DNA of 64,000 nt from Granulicatella adiacens ATCC 49175 (GTDB taxonomy: Bacteria > Bacillota > Bacilli > Lactobacillales > Aerococcaceae), in the NCBI RefSeq assembly GCF_025150565.1, contig NZ_CP102283.1, positions 1,178,001-1,242,000 of the forward strand. The letters are read 5' to 3'. Within the stretch, counting starts at the first letter, position 1. The number at the start of each line of letters is the position of its first letter. Below, in pieces: positions 51,221 to 59,561 of the stretch. Both the position numbers and the translations under genes were made by a program. Under the pieces are notes generated by a model. That model was not told the DNA's origin and did not search any database. It was given only the letters and a program-made list of their open reading frames with translations.

Positions 51221-52528
51221 ATGGGTAGACTTGGAAAGAAATACTTGTTCGCTCTGCTATCAATCTTTTCAGTATTCGTTATTGCAGGGTGCTCTCAAGG
51301 CTCAAATAACTCCGATAGTTCGGCAGCTGCTAAAACAGAAGAAACGAAAATAACAACAGATATTGAGGGCGAATGGAAATTAACAGACATTCATAATTCA
51401 ATGCAGTCTGTTTATTCTATATACAAATTGAATGTTGATACATTTGGAAAGTTATTAACGACTTTTGACGACTTAGACATGCGCTTGAAGGTTAATGGCG
51501 AAAATGTGGAAGTTAGCTACTCTACTGACTTAAATCGTTTTGCAGAGGACTATTATAAAATCTCTAAACAAGATATATCACTTGAAGCTTTTAAGGAAAA
51601 ACTATTTCCAAAAATTAAAGAATTAGCAGACCCTTACAAGACAAACAAAGTCACAACTGATACAGCAACGGGTGCCTTTACTTTCTACGCTCCAGGGACC
51701 GTCAATTCTAAAGATAAAACCCTGAACTTCGAAGAACCTTTAAACTTCATTATGTACTTCCCGGTGACATTTACGGAGGCATATGATCCAGTCACATATA
51801 AATACGATTTAAAAGATAATCTACTAATTATCTCTATGGACGGAACCGAAAAAGAAACACAGCTACCGGCTCATGTTGAATTAAAATTCGAACGTGTCTC
51901 TGGTTCAGAAAACAATACGACAGAACCAACTTCTAAACAGACAGTTTCTTTAGACGGAAAATGGGAACTGATGAATACTAGAGAAGCCTTATTACGGGGG
52001 CTCTTCTATCGTGTGAATAAAAAAAATAAAAAAGCTTTCCAATTAATTTATGTGAATGCGTTAAAGGATTTAAAACCAACCTTAACGATTTCAGGGAATA
52101 GCGCTACTTATGACGTTTTGGTTCATCTAACAGACGCCTATAATGCCGATTACAACTATTATTATCAAACCACTAAGACAGAAAATAAAGATTCAAGAGA
52201 AAAATACATCAACTTCTACTTTAATCGACTTAAAACAGATTTATCGGTAAGTTTGAATTCTAAAATTGAAATTGATGAGGCAAATTACAGTGTCCATACT
52301 GTGGTACCAAACGGAAAGGTGGATACAAAAAATAAAACCATCACTTTCCCAAATCCAATGGCTATTGCAGATTTCGTCATTTTTTCAGAAGCATCACAAG
52401 CGTATTTAGAAACAACTTATCACTACTCATTAGACGGTGATGTCTTGACAATTACTTTTGAAAAGCCTGATTCTAGCAAAATCTATAATATTTACTACGA
52501 ATTGAAATTTAAGAAAGTTCAAAACTGA
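51221..52528 (+). CDS. Lipoprotein of the A/B family, A-B fusion 1
   Basis: A 435-residue lipoprotein with lipobox VIAGC (about 20-24). Residues about 45-228 form an A domain (IEGEWKLTDIHNSMQ, DDLDMRLKVNGENVEVSY, GTVNSKDKTLNFEE, HVELKFERVS); after a short N/T/S linker, residues about 243-435 form a B domain (LDGKWELMNTREALLRG, LKDLKPTLTISGNSATYD, GKVDTKNKTITFPN, YELKFKKVQN). The two halves match the separate A and B genes before and after it. Ribosome site AGGAGG 7 bases before ATG. No terminator follows directly; the intergenic element starts 13 bases after the stop. Confidence 0.82.
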   Translation: MGRLGKKYLFALLSIFSVFVIAGCSQGSNNSDSSAAAKTEETKITTDIEGEWKLTDIHNSMQSVYSIYKLNVDTFGKLLTTFDDLDMRLKVNGENVEVSYSTDLNRFAEDYYKISKQDISLEAFKEKLFPKIKELADPYKTNKVTTDTATGAFTFYAPGTVNSKDKTLNFEEPLNFIMYFPVTFTEAYDPVTYKYDLKDNLLIISMDGTEKETQLPAHVELKFERVSGSENNTTEPTSKQTVSLDGKWELMNTREALLRGLFYRVNKKNKKAFQLIYVNALKDLKPTLTISGNSATYDVLVHLTDAYNADYNYYYQTTKTENKDSREKYINFYFNRLKTDLSVSLNSKIEIDEANYSVHTVVPNGKVDTKNKTITFPNPMAIADFVIFSEASQAYLETTYHYSLDGDVLTITFEKPDSSKIYNIYYELKFKKVQN

Positions 52529-52541
52529 TTTATTAAGTGCA

Positions 52542-52815
52542 CTATTAAAATACTATAGAACCTTTGGGTCGTAATAGTTATGATAACTGCTACACCGGGT
52601 TGAGCCTTAGGTCTCAACCCTAGCAAGCTTGCAATTTTCATATTGTTAACTTAAACAATGTAGACGCAGTAGACAAATGGATTGACCTTCACTATCAAGT
52701 AGTTTGGAATCCTATTTGTCCTTGCGGGGGTAAGACTACGAAGAAACAGAAAAACACTGTTTCTTCTGTCTTACTCCCATTCCTATACCCCGAAGCTCCT
52801 TCGTATTTTTATAGA
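52542..52815. repeat. Intergenic inverted-repeat element, copy 2
   Basis: Same as copy 1 in order and length, ends CTATTAAAATAC and GTATTTTTATAG (one changed base in the right end). Similarity continues outside the element into the end of the gene before it and the promoter after it, so copies 1 and 2 were probably duplicated with their genes. Confidence 0.75.
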
Positions 52816-52952
52816 AGCTGAAAGCAATTTTACACTAAAAAGTCCTTTAGAGTCTCTATCGTTTAGTGAACCGGTCAAATAAAACTATTCCTCTTCTCAT
52901 TTTGAATAATCGGTGAAATTACGGGGCAAGCTTGTAAAATTCGTGAAAACCA

Positions 52953-52981
52953 TTGCAAGTAAAAATGGTAATCGTTATAAT
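52953..52981 (+). promoter_or_regulatory. Promoter of the second A-B fusion lipoprotein gene
   Basis: -35 TTGCAA (52953-52958), 17-base spacer, -10 TATAAT (52976-52981), preceded by TCGTGAAAACCA. Confidence 0.75.
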
Positions 52982-53020
52982 TTAATTATATTAGAATTAC
53001 TCTATTAAGGAGGTCTAAAG

Positions 53021-54328
53021 ATGTTTAGACATTATAAGAAATTATTTTTAGCATTTGTTGCTCTATTCTCAGTCTTCGTACTGGCTTCTTGTTCTCAAGA
53101 CCAAAGCAACTCTCAAAGTGCCGCTCAAACAGAAGCACCAAAAGTAGAGACTATTGATGGTGATTGGGAATTAGTCGATGCAGTCGATGCTTTATCGTAT
53201 TCCATCGGAGCCTATACTCTTAAAGCAATCAACTTTGCACGCTTACTTGATTCAGTAAAAGACTTCAAAATGGACATGAAGATTGAAAACAATACGGCAA
53301 CGATTAAATACGATTATAACATTGATAACTTTATTAAAGCTTTCTACACTTTCTCAAAAAAAGCTGAAGGAAAAACTGAAGAAGAATATAAAAAACTACT
53401 CTATGACTCTCATGAAGAGTTTGCAGGCGAGTTTAAGAAATACAAAGTTAGCATGAATAAAGAAACTGGTGTGTATAGCTACGAAGCAACGGGTTCTATT
53501 GATCAAGACGCTAAAACGATGACCTTTGATGAAGGAATTACCGTAACGAACTCATTCTTCTTCTCATTTGGTGAAAACCGCGTTTCGCCAAACACATATC
53601 ATTACGAACTAAAAGATGATATGCTTTATATCACGATTGACGGAAAAGGGCCAAAGGATAATCTTCCAGTTCACTATGAACTACACTTCAAACGTAAAGG
53701 TAGCACTACTCAAAAAGACCCAGTTCCAATTGAAGGAAAATGGCAAGCCATCGACTTCAGACCAGCTCTTCAACGTAGCTTAGCCTATAAAGATTTCAAA
53801 AATGATGATTCGGCTATCAAACTGATCTATCCTGAGGCATTGAAAGATTTGAAACCAACGTTGAACATTACAGGTACATCTGTTGAATTCGACTACACTG
53901 TATCTTTAACAGAAGGTTTTGGAATGTTCTACGATTACTTAAAACAAAAAGATGCGGCTAAAGTAACTCAAACGAAAGACGAATATATTAAAAATCAATT
54001 TATTAGATTATCGACTACTCTACAAGGAGCTGCTAAAGACTACCCAAATACAACTTATGAATTTGATAAAGATAATAACACAATTCATTCTGTTTTGAAA
54101 AATGGTAAATTAGATACAGCAAATCAAACGATTGTCTTCCCAGAAGCTATCAATATTGTGCAGCTTGCAATCATGTCCATTGGACCTGTCAATAAAGAAA
54201 CTACGTATAAATATTCTATTGATGGAGATATTTTAACGTTGACGATTGAGCAACGAGATGGCAAGAATAATCTAAATTCGGTTATCTCTGCAAAATTCAA
54301 AAAAGTGTCTGATGCAACGAGCAATTAG
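53021..54328 (+). CDS. Lipoprotein of the A/B family, A-B fusion 2
   Basis: A 435-residue lipoprotein, lipobox VLASC (about 20-24). A domain about 43-225 (IDGDWELVDAVDALSY, DFKMDMKIENNTATIKYDY, GSIDQDAKTMTFDE, LPVHYELHFKRKG) and B domain about 237-430 (IEGKWQAIDFRPALQRSL, LKDLKPTLNITGTSVEFDY, GKLDTANQTIVFPEA, AKFKKVS). Same length as fusion 1. The start has AAGGAGG 8 bases upstream. Followed by its own terminator and then the third copy of the intergenic element. Confidence 0.82.
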   Translation: MFRHYKKLFLAFVALFSVFVLASCSQDQSNSQSAAQTEAPKVETIDGDWELVDAVDALSYSIGAYTLKAINFARLLDSVKDFKMDMKIENNTATIKYDYNIDNFIKAFYTFSKKAEGKTEEEYKKLLYDSHEEFAGEFKKYKVSMNKETGVYSYEATGSIDQDAKTMTFDEGITVTNSFFFSFGENRVSPNTYHYELKDDMLYITIDGKGPKDNLPVHYELHFKRKGSTTQKDPVPIEGKWQAIDFRPALQRSLAYKDFKNDDSAIKLIYPEALKDLKPTLNITGTSVEFDYTVSLTEGFGMFYDYLKQKDAAKVTQTKDEYIKNQFIRLSTTLQGAAKDYPNTTYEFDKDNNTIHSVLKNGKLDTANQTIVFPEAINIVQLAIMSIGPVNKETTYKYSIDGDILTLTIEQRDGKNNLNSVISAKFKKVSDATSN

Positions 54329-54339
54329 TCATTCCACTA

Positions 54340-54370
54340 CCCTTTGAGAATTTCTCAAGGGGCTTTTTTG
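54340..54370 (+). terminator. Terminator of the second A-B fusion gene
   Basis: CCTTTGAGAA..TTCTCAAGG stem followed by GGCTTTTTT, 12 bases after the stop. Confidence 0.85.
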
Positions 54371-54396
54371 TGCAAAGAAAAATAAGATCTTATACT

Positions 54397-54590
54397 CTAT
54401 TAAAATACTTCGGAACCTTTGGTTCAGTATAGTCATGATAACTGCTACACCGGTTTGAGCCTAAGGTCTCAACCCTAGCAAGCTTCAAAGAGCGGGTAAA
54501 AGTTGGAAACTTTAACCCGCTCTAATTCATCTTCCTTGTTCTTCGCGGCTATCATGACTATACTCCAAAGGACCTTCGTATTTTAATAGA
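54397..54590. repeat. Intergenic inverted-repeat element, copy 3 (compact variant)
   Basis: 194 bases. CTATTAAAATAC (54397-54408) pairs with GTATTTTAATAG (54578-54589), CCTTTGG (54416-54422) with CCAAAGG (54565-54571), and AGTATAGTCATGATA (54426-54440) with TATCATGACTATACT (54550-54564), giving about 34 near-continuous base pairs. Inside are two further hairpins: GTTTGAGCC/GGTCTCAAC and AGAGCGGGT..ACCCGCTCT. The left ~85 bases match copies 1-2; the right half is different but still closes the stem. Confidence 0.8.
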
Positions 54591-54725
54591 TACGGCTAAC
54601 TTTTTTGCACATAAAAGCTCTTGAGAATCTCAACTATTTGTTCCATTGTTAGAGACAATTTTGTGCTTCTCAGTTTGAATAATCGGTGAAGTTACGAGGA
54701 AAGGTAGTAATTATCGTGAAAAGCA

Positions 54726-54754
54726 TTGCAAAACAAAAACATTAGAAGTATAAT
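54726..54754 (+). promoter_or_regulatory. Promoter of the last lipoprotein pair
   Basis: -35 TTGCAA (54726-54731), 17-base spacer, -10 TATAAT (54749-54754), preceded by TCGTGAAAAGCA. Confidence 0.75.
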
Positions 54755-54794
54755 ATAAGCATAATACAACAATCTTTTTGAAGGAGGTCTAACG

Positions 54795-55511
54795 ATGATT
54801 AGACAAACTAAGAAACTGTTTCTTGGTCTATTCTCTCTTCTCGCAGTTTTCGTGATTGCTGGTTGTGGACAGAACCAAACATCAGATCAAAATACCAATA
54901 ATGCACAAAAATCGCAACAAGAACAGAAAGATCCAAATAATTTAGCGGGTGAATGGGAATCCGTTTACGAGCTTGATTCATTGCAAAAGGCCTTTTTCCC
55001 ACGAGGAATGAAAAGCTATACTTTTGCGAAATTCATTGAAGCTTTTAAAGACTTCAAGATGAAATTATCCATTGATGGCACAACTGCAAAGCTAAGCTAT
55101 CAATACGATTCGAAAAAATTTGCAAAAGCATTCTACGAGATTTCAAGGGACAAGAAAGAAATGACAGAGGATGCATTTGTCAGCCGTTATATTAATGGAC
55201 AAGTAGATTTCGTGAAAAACTTCAAGAAATATAAAGCATCAATGGATACATCGACCGGAACGTATAGCTACGAAGCTACAGGAACTGTCGATGAAAAAGC
55301 AAAAACTGTCACATTTGACGAAGGGATCATCATTCTTGACTCCTTCCCTCTAACGACAGCGGACAAAGATCACAGATTTGATTCAGTAACTTACAACTAT
55401 GAAGTAAAAGACGGTATCTTGACCATCTACGCCGATATGAAGACGAAGGATAATCTTCCAGTTCATTTCGAACTGAACTTCAAACGCGTACCAAGTGCAG
55501 AAAAGAAATAG
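54795..55511 (+). CDS. Lipoprotein of the A/B family, single A domain
   Basis: A 238-residue lipoprotein with lipobox VIAGC (about 20-24), a Q/N-rich linker, and one A domain (LAGEWESVYELDSLQKAF, DFKMKLSIDGTTAKLSY, GTVDEKAKTVTFDEG, LPVHFELNFKRVP). It is most like the A half of fusion 2. The B-domain gene follows after 15 bases. AAGGAGG 8 bases before ATG. Confidence 0.82.
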   Translation: MIRQTKKLFLGLFSLLAVFVIAGCGQNQTSDQNTNNAQKSQQEQKDPNNLAGEWESVYELDSLQKAFFPRGMKSYTFAKFIEAFKDFKMKLSIDGTTAKLSYQYDSKKFAKAFYEISRDKKEMTEDAFVSRYINGQVDFVKNFKKYKASMDTSTGTYSYEATGTVDEKAKTVTFDEGIIILDSFPLTTADKDHRFDSVTYNYEVKDGILTIYADMKTKDNLPVHFELNFKRVPSAEKK

Positions 55512-55526
55512 AAAGGAGACGCGACC

Positions 55527-56246
55527 ATGTTTAAACAATATTTAAAACCATTATTCATTGCTGGCTGCTCTCTTTTAATGCTTGCCGGCTGTGGAAATCA
55601 AACTGCTACAACGACTACAACAACAACTGCCAATTCTTCAAACTCTCTCGAAGGAAAATGGGAACAAATCGATTTCAGAAGTACACTTGAACGCGGCTTA
55701 GGATACCTAGATTTTCAGGATAAGGAAGAAATTCCACGCCGACTCATTTATTCGGATGCCTTCAAGGACGTAAAACCGACACTGACGATTACAGGGAATT
55801 CTGCGGTATATGATTATACTACCTCCATCGAAGCGGCTATGGGCAACTTCTATGACTACGCGAAGTCCAAGAATCTAACAAGTGTCAAAGGAACGAAAGA
55901 AGAATATATTAAAAATCAATATAATGTTTTGAAACAGAGTCTAGAGAAATGGAACAATCAAAAAGGCTACCTCACCTATGGATTTAATGATGAAAAGAAT
56001 GAAGTCCAAGAGACCTTAACAGGGATTACAATCAATGAGGGTACCGGTACGATGGAATTCAAGTACGCACCAAACTTCCTAAGTCTGGCGACCTTTTCAG
56101 TCGAAAAATTCGTAAAACCAGTGTCCTATAAATATTCCATTGAAGATGGCATTTTAACACTAACACTCGAACAACAAAAAATACTGGATAATGATCAAAA
56201 GGTTACTGCCTACTTCACAATGCGTTTCAAAAAAGTAGCGGAATAA
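55527..56246 (+). CDS. Lipoprotein of the A/B family, single B domain
   Basis: A 239-residue lipoprotein with lipobox MLAGC (about 18-22), a T-rich linker, and one B domain (LEGKWEQIDFRSTLERGL, FKDVKPTLTITGNSAVYDY, then KPVSYKYSIEDGILTLTLE and MRFKKVAE). It resembles the B half of fusion 2 (shared EEYIKNQ). Last member of the array; a strong terminator follows and no intergenic element. Confidence 0.82.
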   Translation: MFKQYLKPLFIAGCSLLMLAGCGNQTATTTTTTTANSSNSLEGKWEQIDFRSTLERGLGYLDFQDKEEIPRRLIYSDAFKDVKPTLTITGNSAVYDYTTSIEAAMGNFYDYAKSKNLTSVKGTKEEYIKNQYNVLKQSLEKWNNQKGYLTYGFNDEKNEVQETLTGITINEGTGTMEFKYAPNFLSLATFSVEKFVKPVSYKYSIEDGILTLTLEQQKILDNDQKVTAYFTMRFKKVAE

Positions 56247-56273
56247 TCTATTTCTTTATAGGGTTGATTAAAG

Positions 56274-56312
56274 CAAAAAAAAGAATGTAGTTTCACTACA
56301 TTCTTTTTTTGT
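56274..56312. terminator. Bidirectional terminator after the lipoprotein array
   Basis: AAGAATGTAG..CTACATTCTT stem with 5-base loop, flanked by an A run and T7; serves the plus-strand lipoprotein operon and possibly the minus-strand transporter operon. Confidence 0.88.
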
Positions 56313-56413
56313 TTTAATGCTTTTCTTCTAAAATGGAGGCTGAACAGTGAATGAGTATTTACTGGATTTATCTGCCTTGTTCTTAAAGTGAAGTTCTACA
56401 TTGATTGTATTTC

Positions 56414-57931
56414 CTACTTAATGAAGCCTTGACTTTGAAGGAACTCGCGGGCAACCGTTTCAGCAGACTTCCCTTCTACTCCAACCTCATAGTTCATTTG
56501 ACTCATTTGACTTTCAGTAATTTTTCCTGCCAATACATTCAATACACCTTCTAACTCAGGATGTTGTTTTAATAATGCTTCCTTCATTAAAGGCGCTCCT
56601 TGATAAGGTGGGAATAATTGTTTGTCGTCTTCTAATACGACTAAATCATAACGTGTAATTTCAGCGTCCGTTGAGTACGCGTCCGTAATTTGGATGTCTC
56701 CTGATTGAATCGCTTGGTAACGAAGGCTTGGTTCCATCGTTGCGACATTGAGGTTTAATCCATATTTACTTTGAAGTCCGCGATTGCCATCTTCACGGTC
56801 ATTAAATTCAAGCGTAAAGCCTGCTTTCAATTGTCCTTCCACTTTCTTCAAGTCGGAGATCGTTTTTAATCCATACTTTTCAGCAACCGCTCTAGTAACG
56901 GCAACGGCATAGGTATTTTGATATGCCATCGGTTTTAGAAAGGCTAAGCCATCTTGTTTTAGAATTCCATCTCTTGCTGCTTCAAAGACTTCTTGCGGAT
57001 CATGAGAAATGCTTGGGGCAGGCTTCAACAAGCTTTCTGTAACAGTTCCTGTAAATTCTGGGTAAATATCAATATCCCCTGATTTTAATGCTTCATACAG
57101 GAATGTTGTCTTCCCGAAGTTTGGTTTTACTTCCACTTTCAGCTTTGTGTTTTCTTCAATTAAGAGTTTATACATATTCGCTAAAATCTCAGGTTCAGGC
57201 CCTAATTTCCCTGCAATGATTAAGGTTTGTTGTCCCATCGAAGGCATCATTCCTGATACAAATGAAGCCCCTAGTCCTGCAAATAGAAGCACAAAGGTTG
57301 CGAAAATCGTTTTTAATTTGGCATGCTCCATCCATTTTAATAAGGTGCTAAACGCAATCGCCAAGACGGCTGAAGAGACTGCACCAATGATAATGAGACT
57401 AGCGTTATTACGGTCAATCCCTAGGAGAATAAACGATCCGAGTCCCCCAGCCCCAATTAACGCAGCAAGTGTCGCTGTCCCGATAATAAATACGGCAGAG
57501 GTTCGAATCCCAGACATGATGACAGGCATTGCAATCGGAATTTCAAACTTCTTCAATCGTTCCCATTTAGTCATCCCAAAGGCCACTGCGGCTTCTTCCA
57601 GACTTGGATCAATTCCTTGTAGACCTGTAATCGTATTTTGCAAAATTGGGAATAAGGCGTAAATCACAAGGGTTGTAAGCGCCGGAACCGTTCCAATCCC
57701 CATAAATGGAATGAAGAGCCCTAATAGTGCTAGGGACGGAATCGTTTGGAAAATCCCAGCCACTTGAAGAACAAAGCCTGCTGCACGCTTACGAGAACTT
57801 AACAGAACCGCCAAAGGAACAGCAATCAGAATCGAAATCAGTAGCGCTAATAAGGAAAGTTGTAGATGTTGTCCTAGTGCTACTGTCCAGTCGCTAAAAC
57901 GGTCTTGAAACGTCGTAATCAAATTATTCAT
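56414..57931 (-). CDS. Choline/glycine-betaine-type ABC transporter, permease fused to binding protein
   Basis: A 505-residue fusion. Residues about 1-210 are a permease domain ([61 protein letters not shown] as EAA loop); residues about 230-505 are an OpuAC-type substrate-binding domain ([46 protein letters not shown]). The binding domain faces outside. Quaternary amines are the usual ligands; choline is attractive because the window encodes choline-binding wall proteins. AAAGGAGG 8 bases before ATG 57931. Confidence 0.9.
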   Translation of the reverse strand: MNNLITTFQDRFSDWTVALGQHLQLSLLALLISILIAVPLAVLLSSRKRAAGFVLQVAGIFQTIPSLALLGLFIPFMGIGTVPALTTLVIYALFPILQNTITGLQGIDPSLEEAAVAFGMTKWERLKKFEIPIAMPVIMSGIRTSAVFIIGTATLAALIGAGGLGSFILLGIDRNNASLIIIGAVSSAVLAIAFSTLLKWMEHAKLKTIFATFVLLFAGLGASFVSGMMPSMGQQTLIIAGKLGPEPEILANMYKLLIEENTKLKVEVKPNFGKTTFLYEALKSGDIDIYPEFTGTVTESLLKPAPSISHDPQEVFEAARDGILKQDGLAFLKPMAYQNTYAVAVTRAVAEKYGLKTISDLKKVEGQLKAGFTLEFNDREDGNRGLQSKYGLNLNVATMEPSLRYQAIQSGDIQITDAYSTDAEITRYDLVVLEDDKQLFPPYQGAPLMKEALLKQHPELEGVLNVLAGKITESQMSQMNYEVGVEGKSAETVAREFLQSQGFIK

Positions 57932-58655
57932 GACGCACACCTCCTTTAAAAAGTTCCGCTACAAATGCGGTTGCAGGATGTGCGAGAATTTCAGAAGGTG
58001 ATGCGACTTGCTGGATTTCTCCGTCTTTTAGGACAGCAATACGGTCAGCTAGTTTCAACGCTTCATCGGTATCATGCGTAACGAAAATGGTCGTCATTTT
58101 AAACTCATGATGAAGTAACTTCGTCAGTTCTTGTAGTTGCTTACGAGAAATCGCATCGAGTGCTGAGAACGGTTCGTCCATGAGTAGCGTCATCGGTTCA
58201 GCAATCATCGCCCTGACAATCCCTACGCGTTGTTGTTCCCCACCAGAGAGTTCGCTTGGAAGGCGTTTGGCATAATCGTCAAAAGGAAGCCCTACCTTCT
58301 CAAGCAGTTCTTTCGTTTTGGCTGTGATTTGCTCCTTCTTCCACCCTTTCATTTCAGGGATAAGGGCGATATTTTCTGCTACCGTTAAGTTCGGGAACAA
58401 CGCGATTTGTTGAAGGACATACCCTGTCTCTAAGCGTAATTTTCGTTGGTCATGTTCCTTGATTCGTTTTTCATTTAAATAAATATTTCCATCAGTCGGT
58501 TCAATCAACTGGTTAATCATCTTCAACATCGTTGTCTTCCCAGAACCGGATGGACCCACTAACACCATAAATTCGCCATCGTTAATCGTAAGGTTTACGT
58601 CTTTTAAAACGAGCTTTTCATCATAACGTAAGGCGACGTTTTTATACTCTAACAT
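57924..58655 (-). CDS. Choline/glycine-betaine-type ABC transporter, ATP-binding protein
   Basis: A 243-residue ATPase: Walker [16 protein letters not shown]-loop VLQQIALF, signature [15 protein letters not shown], Walker [13 protein letters not shown], switch [10 protein letters not shown]. Unlike OpuA/OpuC ATPases it has no C-terminal CBS domains, so osmotic gating is unlikely. It overlaps the permease/binding-protein gene by 8 bases. The MarR-type gene lies 20 bases upstream on the same strand. Confidence 0.9.
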   Translation of the reverse strand: MLEYKNVALRYDEKLVLKDVNLTINDGEFMVLVGPSGSGKTTMLKMINQLIEPTDGNIYLNEKRIKEHDQRKLRLETGYVLQQIALFPNLTVAENIALIPEMKGWKKEQITAKTKELLEKVGLPFDDYAKRLPSELSGGEQQRVGIVRAMIAEPMTLLMDEPFSALDAISRKQLQELTKLLHHEFKMTTIFVTHDTDEALKLADRIAVLKDGEIQQVASPSEILAHPATAFVAELFKGGVRHE

Positions 58656-58675
58656 TTAGTTTCTCCTATTCTTTC

Positions 58676-59122
58676 TTATTCTTCGTATTCTTTCAAATTT
58701 TGAATAATTCTTTCTAAATAGCTTTCGAACTCAAAAATTTCCTGGATCGAAAACCCTTTATAAAATTGTTCTCCTAATTCATAACTCACTTCGTCTCCAA
58801 TCTCTTTTTGAGCTTTTCCGAGTTCTGTTAGACTGACATAACGCTTCCGTTTATCAATCTTGCAAGCTTCTAAACTAACAAGTCCTTGTTCTTCTAATTT
58901 TTTAATCATACTCGTTAAGGTATTAATGGCAAGCCCCGTCTTTTGACTTAAGTCTGTAAAAGTCATACACTCATTTTCATAGTTCCAAAGTGAAGATAAA
59001 ATTTTAGATTGCTCACTTCTAAATTGGGCTGAAGGCTGTTTCTTTAATATTTTTTGATAGGTTCTCCCATTGAGCAACCCTACATGGTGGACTAAGTAAC
59101 CACCCTTCATTTTTGCTTTCAT
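58676..59122 (-). CDS. MarR-family transcriptional regulator
   Basis: A 148-residue winged-helix protein: LSSLWNYENECMTFTDLSQKTG, NTLTSMIKKLEEQGLV as recognition helix, and DKRKRYVSLTELGK as the wing. First gene of the operon with the choline/betaine-type transporter. Its promoter contains an 18-base perfect palindrome over the -10, so it probably represses itself and the transporter. The effector is unknown; the transported amine or a precursor is a natural candidate. Confidence 0.87.
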   Translation of the reverse strand: MKAKMKGGYLVHHVGLLNGRTYQKILKKQPSAQFRSEQSKILSSLWNYENECMTFTDLSQKTGLAINTLTSMIKKLEEQGLVSLEACKIDKRKRYVSLTELGKAQKEIGDEVSYELGEQFYKGFSIQEIFEFESYLERIIQNLKEYEE

Positions 59123-59141
59123 GAATACCCTTCTTTCAAAT

Positions 59142-59184
59142 TAGTTCTATATAGAACTATATACCTCTAACTTTATTCTGTCAA
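59142..59184 (-). promoter_or_regulatory. Promoter and palindromic operator of the MarR-transporter operon
   Basis: Minus strand: -35 TTGACA (59179-59184), 17-base spacer, -10 TATAGT (59156-59161). TAGTTCTATATAGAACTA (59142-59159) is a perfect 18-base palindrome that overlaps the -10 and start region, the expected MarR site. Confidence 0.8.
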
Positions 59185-59294
59185 AGATTCTGTTTCAAAA
59201 TAATAATGCTCTACAAAATAGTTCCTCAAGCAGAAACTTAGGTGAAACCTTTTTTTGATGCTATAATGAGTCAAACAGTAAAGGGGGTCTTCAT

Positions 59295-59489
59295 ATGTCA
59301 TTAGAAGATAAATTACAACAAGCAACAGGTGCCGCTAAAGAATTAGCGGGTAAAGTTACAGGCGATAAAAGCCTTGAATCAGAAGGTGCTGTAGAAAAAG
59401 GTTTAGGAAAAGCAAAAGAAGTCATTGATAACGTAAAAGAAAGCGTTGAAGGCGCAGTTGAAGGAATTAAAAACAACTTCAATAAATAA
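59295..59489 (+). CDS. CsbD-family stress protein
   Basis: A 64-residue Ala/Glu/Lys-rich helical protein (LEDKLQQATGAAKELAGKVT, then GLGKAKEVIDNVKES), typical CsbD. Such genes are often induced by general stress; the molecular function is unknown. A TATAAT -10 is at 59262-59267; no matching vegetative -35 was found. Ribosome site GGGGG at 59283-59287. Confidence 0.9.
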   Translation: MSLEDKLQQATGAAKELAGKVTGDKSLESEGAVEKGLGKAKEVIDNVKESVEGAVEGIKNNFNK

Positions 59490-59505
59490 GTCTGAATTCT
59501 AAATG

Positions 59506-59540
59506 AAAATAGCCACTACAATTGTAGTGGCTATTTTTAG
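59506..59540. terminator. Bidirectional terminator between csbD and the dehydrogenase gene
   Basis: Perfect palindrome, halves AAAATAGCCACTACAA and TTGTAGTGGCTATTTT (59506-59537), between convergent genes. Confidence 0.9.
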
Positions 59541-59561
59541 TATTCAAATTGATCATTTTTC

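Noticed and set aside
50745-54590. The intergenic element considered as a BOX/RUP element, T-box or other known riboswitch.
   Set aside because: No T-box AGGGTGGNACCGCG or specifier features, and the core does not match the BOX sequence I recall; left as an unnamed element.
57147-57662. 171-codon plus-strand frame inside the permease/binding-protein gene.
   Set aside because: It is the reverse of conserved permease sequence; no start signal.
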